Shown here one piece after another: positions 56,188-64,000 of a stretch of DNA of 64,000 nt. The DNA is taken from positions 46,729,705 through 46,793,704 of the forward strand of contig CM055315.2 of NCBI GenBank assembly GCA_029255685.2. The letters are read 5' to 3'. Every line of letters starts with the position of its first letter. The stretch's first letter is position 1. This DNA comes from Silene conica. Taxonomy: Eukaryota > Streptophyta > Magnoliopsida > Caryophyllales > Caryophyllaceae. The position numbers and the translations under genes are program-made. Under the pieces are notes generated by a model, which ran no database searches, was not told the DNA's origin, and worked only from the letters and a program-made list of their open reading frames with translations.

Positions 56188-58870
56188 TGTAAAACCCCAC
56201 CTCGCGACATCGGTAAATAAACATACAAGATACCAGAAATGCAGCGGAATTTAAAACTTTTATATAAACATAACTAACATGCGAGGCGAAAGTCTTAAAA
56301 CTGAAATGTGGAAATGTAAGACATAACTAAGTATATTAAACATAATTACAATACTGCAGACCGGGATAGCATATCCCTACAGGCACCAAAATCTTGTATG
56401 TAAAGCCTAGGTCTAGCTAAACGATATAAGGTGTAAGTCATCGATGAAATGGATCATCGCTCGCTAGCCTCTGTGACATCCCCTGTATCAACGACATCAC
56501 CAACCTACACAAAGACAAAATGTGCGCCACAGTCAGTGGGCAGTGACTAGAGTTCTCATAGCCACATGTTGTCAATAACACATAACATGCAATCACATAT
56601 AACCAACCATCATACTCCAACATAAATACAGTCATGTTAAGTAATCAATCATAAGTCCTTTCATAACATAATCATGTAAATAGATAACGTACCGCGACTC
56701 AGGCATACCTAAACATGTATCAACAGTATATAACACTATGCCCCGACTCAGGTAAGTATATACAAATCATTCAGCAATGTCTAGCACTGTACCCCGACTT
56801 AGGCAAGCTAGACATAAACAATAGCAATATCTAAGTCTGATCTCGACTCAGGCAAGACTAGATACAACCAAACATCACAACATTGGAGAATTCATATGAC
56901 GACTCCATTATACGACGACAACAAGTCTACTTAGCCTCAGCGAATACAATCCCGTGATAGGACGATCGAAATGATATACAGTCCAAGTCTAAATCTGGCC
57001 AGACTCTCGAGGTATAATCCTTCCTCAATTCGACAAGTATCCCCGACTCAGGATACCTCCAAGACTCGAACTAGCTAGGAACGGGATACCCTGACTCAGG
57101 GTGGACAATCTGAAACCTGGCCGTTAGTTTAAGCCCAACGATCATACCAAGACGCGACTCAGTCTTGGTGAGAACAAGAGTCATATAACAGCTCATAGTA
57201 TAGGCTCCACATATCACACAACACATCACCCCAAGATTTAATACTCATACGATTCATAATAAAACTGTGGCCTAAACACAATCAATAGTTCTACTATTCT
57301 ATTTCTAAGACTTTACTCAACCCTTAACCAACTTCGGAAACTATTTGAGGTGAGAGTCGGTCGTCCTTCCGGTTGACCGCCCGGGGGGTCTTTCCCCTCA
57401 AACCAATTTTCCGAACTCAGTGTAAGAGTCGTCCAATTTCTTGGACTACAAACAAACTTGAATGATAAACGATATAATTTTGATAAACATCCATTCAACA
57501 CTTAGTCAACTTCGGAAACCATTTAACGCGAGAGCCGATTTCCCTTCCGGTTACCCGGCCGGGGGGGCCTTTCTCCTAAAACCAATTTCCGAACCAAACA
57601 TAAGTGTCGTCCAAGGCTCTTGGACTTCAAACACGCATACAAACTATACGCAAAAACAATCAACTAAATCGGACTTGAGAATCAAAAGTTACGAAACAAA
57701 AACCAATGTCTGGGGCTCCCAACCGGTTAGCCACAGGCGGCCGGTCCACCGGCTGAAAGTCCCAATCTCTCATGCCAATCAACACACAAAAACAACCAAG
57801 AGGGACTTCCAGCCGGTCGGCCGGCTGCCGATCCACCGGCTGGGGACCCCTGTCACTGAACTTTTGTGAAAATCAAAAACACAAAGTGGGGCTCTCAGCC
57901 AGTCGACCGGCTGTCGGCCCCTGACCGGCTGGGAACCCCTGTTCCCGCGTAAGCTCTTTTTCGACACAAACAATCATTCCATTCCTTTGCCAATTCTTCC
58001 TAAACATGTTTCTAAACAACATCTCAACAGTCTCGGCATGTTTACGACATCAAATAAGCATAAGAACATGTATACAAACATCTATTACATGAATTAACAA
58101 CAAAACCCCAAATTAAACCCATCTTTCATGTATACTCCAAACTCAACTCCTATATCGAATTTACCACAATTTCTTCATAAAAATCAGATTATATATCATA
58201 TTTAAGATGTTAAACAACATATGTCATGCTTACTTTCACATAAACACAACAAAAAAAAAGGATGTTAATTTAGATAAAAAGCCGAGTTACTCATTATCGT
58301 CACCTTTACTTCGCAAGCTCTTCGAGTTACTCTTCAATGATCACTAAATCTTCCTCCGGGTTATCACAAGCACCACCTTGAAGCACAAAAACACAAATTA
58401 AGAGGATAAACATGATATTAGGGCAAAATAGCCCAAAAAACAAGTTTGGCGATTTGAGAAAAGAAAGTGATAGAAACAATGAGAATCGCGAGAGGATTTC
58501 AAAAGTGAAAACGTTATATTGATCTGAGTTGCGACCAGTTCCTAGATGATCTTTTAATGAATTGGAAATGTGTAAAAATGGAGGATGAGAGTTACAGTAA
58601 CTTATTTTTGTGGAAATGAAATAACGTAGGAGAGATAGAGAAGGTAGTCCTTTTATGTGAGTTTTGAGTCGGGTTTCCTTAATTAACGAAACGGAAACCT
58701 TAAAACGGAAACCCCAAGTGAAACACGATATCTTAGGATGAAATAAATCCTAAGACGGAACTTAACGGAATTTCTTAAAATATATCTTACGAAACATGAT
58801 TAAATATTATCAAATTCCGAAAACCACTTTAATTTATTAATATACTTTTACGAAAATACGGGATGTTACA
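56188..58870 (-). mobile_element. D 3' LTR
   Basis: On the minus strand it starts TGTAACATCCCGTATTTTCG and ends GGGGTTTTACA. It contains a short tandem array (56690-56880), two copies of the CCGGTTnnCCGnCCGGGGGG block (57360-57410 and 57540-57590), and three GC-rich dyads (57719-57936). No gene. Confidence 0.8.
57719..57936. repeat. Three GC-rich CCGGTCGGCCGGCTG-type dyads
   Basis: Centred near 57735, 57825 and 57915, each about 33-36 bp and formed of two CCGG-containing half-palindromes (for example AGCCGGTCGGCCGGCTG followed by CCACCGGCTGG at 57811-57842). Spacing between copies is about 90 bp. Confidence 0.7.
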
Positions 58871-60559
58871 ATCACCCTAACTTTCAAAAAGTTTCGTCCT
58901 TGAAACTTGAAGACGGAAATAAGTAAGAATACGCCTCTAGCTACCAAAACGTACTACCTAGGTTCTGGTAACCCAAAACTTGATCTTTCATAAAGGTTTC
59001 AAAATAGTTCTAAGGCACAAGTCTTGTCAATGGAGGTTGGCATTCTCGTTATGTATTCAAGAGCCCGACACTCCAAATCTGAGACAAGTTGCAAAATTCA
59101 ATCAAATAAAATTCAAAGTCAGATCGTTCGGTGTCGATAAGCATAGTACCGATTATCAGACGTCTCTGATAACGAGCTTATGGCAAATCGACGCTGAATT
59201 CAATCAAATTGCAAATCATTCAGCTCTTTAAAACTAGATTTTCTTACAAATCACGGTAAAATTTCAAATTCTTGAGTAAGTAAGGTTGTAAAAATTCCAC
59301 AAGTTTACTATCGACCAAAAGAAATGCAACTTAGCGAATTTACAGGAAGCACAAAGAAGAGAAACGGTTAAAGGGAGAGATTAAGATTTCGAACAAAAGA
59401 TCACACAGGTTCGGGTTTTCAAAGCTCTCACAAGGCCCTCATTTCTCTTTTCCCAAATCAAGCACTCCGACTATGGTTTTGATGGGACACTTCCTCAAAT
59501 GATTCAAAACTACTCTATCCACAATTGAGCCTTTATCACAAAATCCTCATACAACCTTTCGCAAAACGGTCCTGAACCTCTAAACTCGATTCATAGGGAT
59601 AAACTGACATCCTTAAGTTGAAACTTACTACCATAACATGAACATTCGCGGCAAAACCCTACAAAAGTCACAACTTTCAAGTCCTCAAGTAGCACTTGTA
59701 CATCATCTCCCTCCTTATGATACTCTCAAGGCGTCACACTATGCCATGATTTCTCAGAATCCAAAAACTATTATCAACCTTATTCCTACTATTCCATCAG
59801 GCTTAGTTGTTCCAATTCCGAGGTTCCTCAAATGGTAACCATGAACACTTACCAGTTCCAAATCTCTATACTATGATCACCTCAAACATCAATGTTTATC
59901 TGTCAACCACTCTTGACGTATTATTAAGCCAACGGGCTTCCATTTTCCAACAAGCTATCACAAACTACCCACCTAACAGTGGTGCATCTTCTAATTTCGT
60001 TAAGTACTTCAATAGGTAAACGCTGAGGTTCGATAAGTAACTTCAGGTCAAACACTCAGTCAACTCCACAAGTTAAATCATAAATGTCTCAACATTCTCA
60101 CACCGCTACCAATAACTCTCGTTCCTCAAGTATATGGTCTTTTCTTCATTCAAACAATTCCTCAAGATTAAGTAGCACTAACTTACCTCATTCATCTATT
60201 TGACAACATCATTATCTCAAGCATGTTCCTCTAAAATCATCTAGGACTCCAAGTATCTCACTTAAATCCACAAATGGTACTTCTGAATATACAAATACTC
60301 ACGATTCAGCAGGGTTCTCATATCGAAGTTCCACAAAATGCCATGTATAAAAACTCCACTTAGCGTAAGTATTCCATCATTCACTTTCACTCTTCTCCTA
60401 TTGGTAAGCATATAGACACTAGGATCACCAAAACATGTTTCGCAATACCTCATAGGTTTTCCTCAAATAACAACGTTCTCTGAACGCAGTTTACGGTTAA
60501 CCTCAAGAAATTCTCCAAGTCCATCTAAGGTAGGTTACCTCACACGATGCCAAGAACGG
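58871..60559 (-). mobile_element. D internal 3' part, non-coding
   Basis: Between the protease remnant and the 3' LTR I see no RT, RNase H or integrase motif, so pol is absent or decayed beyond recognition. The PPT side has a hairpin, minus AAGTTTCAAGGACGAAACTT (58889-58908), then a purine-rich stretch down to 58871. Confidence 0.6.
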
Positions 60560-61775
60560 TTAGGTATCAGTAAGAGGTTGAGTCAGGAAGCTATGCAAGT
60601 AGTTCTTGAGGCATGACGGAGGAAAATTCAAGGACAGAGGTACACAAGAAGAACAAGAATACGACCTTCGTGTCTTAAGAAGGTATAAGGGAAAAGTCAA
60701 CGATGAAGACATACCAGTGATTAACTGAGGGCAAGTCTCAGCCGCAACACGGCTCATCACGTACACAACACCCTTGGCCTTCGGTCTTTGAACAGCACCA
60801 GCAGTAGTGGCAGTCCTCCTAGCAACAGTCTTCTTCTTCGGGCACTCGAAGAAGCGATGTCTAGGCTTCTTGCAAGTGTTAGCATGTGTAAGCATTACCG
60901 TTGCAGTCAACTCCAAGATGCAGGGCCTTGCGACACTTGTAACACTTCATGGAAACGTCGGGTGCAGGCACAGGGTCTTTGGTTCTGGACGAATCAAATC
61001 TTCTAAACTTCTCACGCTGAGCCACTGGAGGAACGGATAAAGGGTTGAAGGGTCTCTTCCTATGGGAGCGAGCCTGAGGGGAACTGGGAGCATAAGAAGT
61101 CCTAGCCTCAGCCTCTATGGCCTTAATTTAGCTCTCGGCCCAAATGCCATCATCGTACACCTCCACGAAGGAAGTAGAATCTCTATGAACCATACTCTCG
61201 ATGCAGGGACCTAGCTTCCCTCTGTAGAAGTAGACTCTCTCGGATTCATCCCTCACGAACCGAGAAGCAAAGTGAGCCAACTGATTAAACTTGTCTGTGA
61301 ACTCTTATACAATCAACTTGCCTTGTTTGAGATCCATGAATTCCTTGAGTCTTTGAGCACGAAGCTCCTTTGGATAGAAGTGTGTCTCGATCTTGTCTTT
61401 GAAAGCTTCCCAATCAAACAGCGGATCAAGGAGGAAAGTAGGACCAGTAAGCATCCACCAACGGTCTGCCTCGTGCGTCAGCAAGTGAGCGGCTAAATGC
61501 ACCCTATCCTCCCTGACAACTGAGTATAGAGAGAAGCTCCTCTCCATATCTATGAACCATTCCGATAATGCAACTGGATCCACTTCCCCACCGTAGGTCT
61601 TAGCATGGCTCCTAGACATATGTGTGGCAATCCAGGATAAACCACCACGCCTATTAGCATCATCGTCATGCGGAGGAGGAGGAGGAAAAGCTTCAGCCTG
61701 AACCCTCTGGTTTTCTAGGACTTGCAGAAGCGCTTGCATTATAGTATTCTCCAAGGCAGAGGGTCTCACCATCAT
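60560..61775 (-). pseudogene. D gag (Retrotrans_gag) with decayed zinc knuckle
   Basis: Begins MMVRPSALENTIMQALLQVL at 61775. The gag core is clear: WFIDMERSFSLYSV, DRVHLAAHLLTHEADRWW, DWEAFKDKIETHFYPKELRA. A TAA at 61305-61307 interrupts it, and the same frame continues with EFTDKFNQLAHFASRFVRDE, a further stop near 61130, and a basic segment RSHRKRPFNPLS. A cysteine region CYKCRKALHLGVDC follows, then CKKPRHRFFEC in another frame near 60870, so it looks like a frameshifted double knuckle. The weak match AETCPQLITG...RRSYSC (60650-60740) may be a protease remnant. This layout is typical of plant chromovirus-like gypsy gag; the call to family is firm, to lineage not. Confidence 0.75.
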
Positions 61776-61922
61776 TCAAAAGAGAAAACGGTGTTAACCT
61801 AACAATTAACAACCACAAACAGTCTACCCCTTGTCCTTAAGTCTAACCAATCTCTCTTTCATTATTTGGATTTTTGGTCAAGTTAATTGGGGGTCACATG
61901 AGTGCGTCGGGAGCGATAACGT

Positions 61923-61932
61923 TCTGATACCA
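61923..61932 (-). promoter_or_regulatory. D primer-binding site
   Basis: TTCTGATACCAA around this position gives TTGGTATCAGAA on the minus strand, matching initiator tRNA-Met, two bases inside the 5' LTR. Confidence 0.75.
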
Positions 61933-61934
61933 AC

Positions 61935-63125
61935 TGTTAAACCCCACCTCGCGACAGCGGTAAATAAACATACAAGATACCAAAAATGCAGCGGAATTTA
62001 AAACTTGTATATAAACATAACTAACATGCGAGGCGAAAGTCTTAAAACTGAAATGCGGAAATGTAAGACATAACTAAGTATATTACACATAAGTACAATA
62101 CTGCAGCCCAGGATAGCATATCCCTACAGGCACCAAAATGTTGTATGTAATGTCTAGGTCTAGCTAAACGATATAAGGTGTAAGTCATCGATGAAATGGA
62201 TCATCGCTCGCTAGCCTCTGTGACATCCCCATGTATCAACGACATCACCAACCTACACACATACAAAATGTGCGCCACAGTCAGTGGGGAGTGACTAGAG
62301 TTCTCATAGCCACATGTTGTCAATAACACATAACATGCAATCACATATAAGCAACCATCATACTCCAACATAAATACAGTCATGTGAAGTAATCAATCAT
62401 AAGTCCATTCTTAACATAATCATGTAAATAGATAACGTACCACGACTCAGGCATACCTAAACATGTATCAACAGCATATAACACTATACCCCGACTCACG
62501 CAAGTATATACAAATCATTCAGCAATGTCTAGCACTGTACCCCGACTCAGGCAAGCTAGACACAAACATCGGCAATATCTAAGTCTGACTCCAGCATCCG
62601 TCCTCACCCCCGTAACCAACCCCAACCACTATGGTGACTCGACCTAGGTGACACCCTAACCACGACAGGCGCAAACATAAACAACCAAAAAAGAAAAACG
62701 AGAGGGCTCACCTTATACTCGCCTGAGATAGCTTGGAACGCCTCTGAAACTGCCCTTAACCACCGCCGCCTCTCTCTCTCTCTTTCGTTCTTACACTGTC
62801 GTCACTAGGTTGAGGGAATGAGAGTGTAAATTTTTAGGTTTTAGGGGTTGGGGGAGCCGTGGGTTATAAGGTAAGGAGATAGGGTTTGTTGTGAAAATGG
62901 GTCGGTTAAGATGACGTGATACTTGACCCATTTACCCATATATACGACCTTCGTTTTAATTACTACGAACCACCCCAACTCGATGTATAAATATAACACG
63001 TAACATTATTATTAGTTTAGTCGATATACTTACGATAGCGATTAGTATAATACGATAATATCATAGAGAACTTATAATATTAATCTCGAGTCAAAACACG
63101 GGTCTTAAAAATGTGAGGTATTACA
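61935..63125 (-). mobile_element. D 5' LTR, chimeric
   Basis: The U5 side (61935-62590) matches the 3' LTR closely. From about 62590 to 63125 the sequence is unrelated to that LTR and starts TGTAATACCTCACATT on the minus strand. A CT-rich run (62770-62785) lies inside. The junction is at AATATCTAAGTCTGA. Confidence 0.7.
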
Positions 63126-64000
63126 ACCTTCATTGAAGGCGTAGACAAAAGTCACAAACATCATCTGCTGGGTTTGAATGTTAGTGATTTTCAGATGAAT
63201 ATACTATGCATCATACTCCAAAGCTTGGATACTCACCACATTATGATTCCAGAGCACCCATATACGACCTCCTGGATGACATCTTGTATTGGTAGTTATA
63301 CTCCAATTGTTGAACATTTGAATGGTTCTAGTCTGATTCTTTGGTTTTATCTTAGTTTCTAACAATGCATAGAATCAAAATTACTGTGTAACATAAAATT
63401 ATTCACAAACTATTGTTTATTCCTATTATTCATACCCCGAACGTTCCAAAAACCGTACTTCATTGATCAGGCAAGTTTGAAGGGGTATCCAATTCTGCCA
63501 TACCTTTGCTAGTAGTAGCTTTGCTGGTAGATCTTTGCAATTTTTCTGCATAGGTCACGTTTGCCTGCCCAAGTTCAGGAAAGTCTATAAGCTGCTTAAT
63601 AATTGGGTCTGATATATGGATTTCTGGTCCTTGCATCCTTGGTGTGATCATTCGGTTAGCTTGCTCTGTAAGACGCACTACTGGTGGTGTTGCAGGTATT
63701 GCTGCTAATTTCCCTACTGGTTGCCCCAATGGTTTTTCTACCCTTCTCCATACTTGTTTAACTGGGAGGGTGGCAGTTGGCTTCTTCCTGCATTCTCCTT
63801 GTTTGTGGCCCAACTATTTACACGCTTTGCAAAGTATAGGCCTCCATTCATATTCAACATCAATTTCTCTAACATTTGATTTTTCATCTTGAAATTTGAT
63901 CTTATCAGGGAGTTTCTGGTCTACTTACAACTCTACCAATACTCTTGCATATTCCAAGCGAGATTTGCAGTCTGTTGCTACATCCCTCTTGATGGAATGG
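63126..64000 (-). pseudogene. LINE3, minus strand, ORF1 end and ORF2 start
   Basis: Runs off the right edge. The ORF1 C-terminal part reads VEYEWRPILCKACK, stop, LGHKQGECRKKPT (63780-63850), parallel to VEYEWRPDICDKCKGMGHTT in LINE1; further stops occur upstream. ORF2 begins near 63458 (KYGFWNVRGMNN) and continues as endonuclease fragments (LLETKI near 63345, FVYAFNEG near 63135) with stops and frameshifts. It is cut at 63125 by the D LTR, in the middle of the endonuclease. Confidence 0.8.

Larger units (their letters stand above)
56188..63125 (-). mobile_element. Ty3/gypsy element D, gag only, heterologous LTRs
   Basis: Minus-strand element with an iMet-type PBS, a chromovirus-type gag and long LTRs. 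The 3' LTR (56188-58870) is 2683 bp and the 5' LTR (61935-63125) only 1191 bp. They share roughly 56188-56840 with 61935-62590 and then differ completely. Flanking pentamers (TTACA on the left, ACCTT on the right) do not match, and the left flank is an A LTR while the right flank is a LINE. The structure is therefore a recombinant rather than a single insertion. Confidence 0.75.

Noticed and set aside
59638-60019. Plus-strand frames in the D interior
   Set aside because: Opposite to the element's coding strand, no domain, ordinary composition for AT-rich non-coding DNA.
62760-62790. CT-rich run as a promoter element
   Set aside because: A simple pyrimidine repeat within the D LTR, with no other core-promoter feature placed sensibly around it.

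Overview
The window is plant nuclear DNA built almost entirely from transposable elements. Ty3/gypsy, Ty1/copia and L1-type LINE sequences of plant type are interleaved with a SINE, a Helitron and two MITEs. I found no host gene, rRNA, tRNA or CRISPR array. Species cannot be named; an angiosperm is certain from the element types, a eudicot likely. Names A to D below are mine.

Layout. 1-4.6 kb: AT-rich DNA with a SINE, a non-autonomous Helitron and two abutting LTR fragments. 4.6-14.1 kb: copia leader fragments, then an Athila-like gypsy element on the minus strand (A-minus). It has two LTRs and an uninterrupted 913-codon gag-protease gene but no reverse transcriptase or integrase. 14.1-18.1 kb: a decayed copia pol (C3) carrying a MITE, a truncated LINE and a solo LTR. 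18.1-56.2 kb: a second Athila-like element (A-plus), stretched to 38 kb by insertions. These are a MITE that itself holds a nearly full LINE (23.5-28.6 kb); a truncated LINE that holds copia C1, which holds the non-autonomous gypsy-type element B1 (28.8-46.5 kb); and copia C2 on the minus strand (46.7-55.3 kb). 56.2-63.1 kb: gypsy element D on the minus strand, gag only, with mismatched LTRs. 63.1-64 kb: a decayed LINE on the minus strand.

Insertion order can be read from exact target-site duplications: TAGGT for B1 in C1, AAGGG for C1 in LINE2, AACTACTATACATT for LINE2 in A-plus, TAAGC for C2 in A-plus, and TTAAAAAACCCTA for LINE1 in its MITE.

Two signals stand out beyond annotation. (1) A 12-bp dyad, GGTCGGTCGACC or its complement, recurs in clusters with an almost invariant 9-bp spacer, so units repeat every 21 bp. 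It occurs in LTRs, gag and 3' regions of the Athila-like elements and also in the leaders of the unrelated copia elements. (2) In all four LTR families a hairpin with an (A/G)GGAC-type loop lies just 5' of the polypurine tract, with stems that differ between families but remain paired. All coding calls rest on reading translated sequence by eye; no database search was possible.
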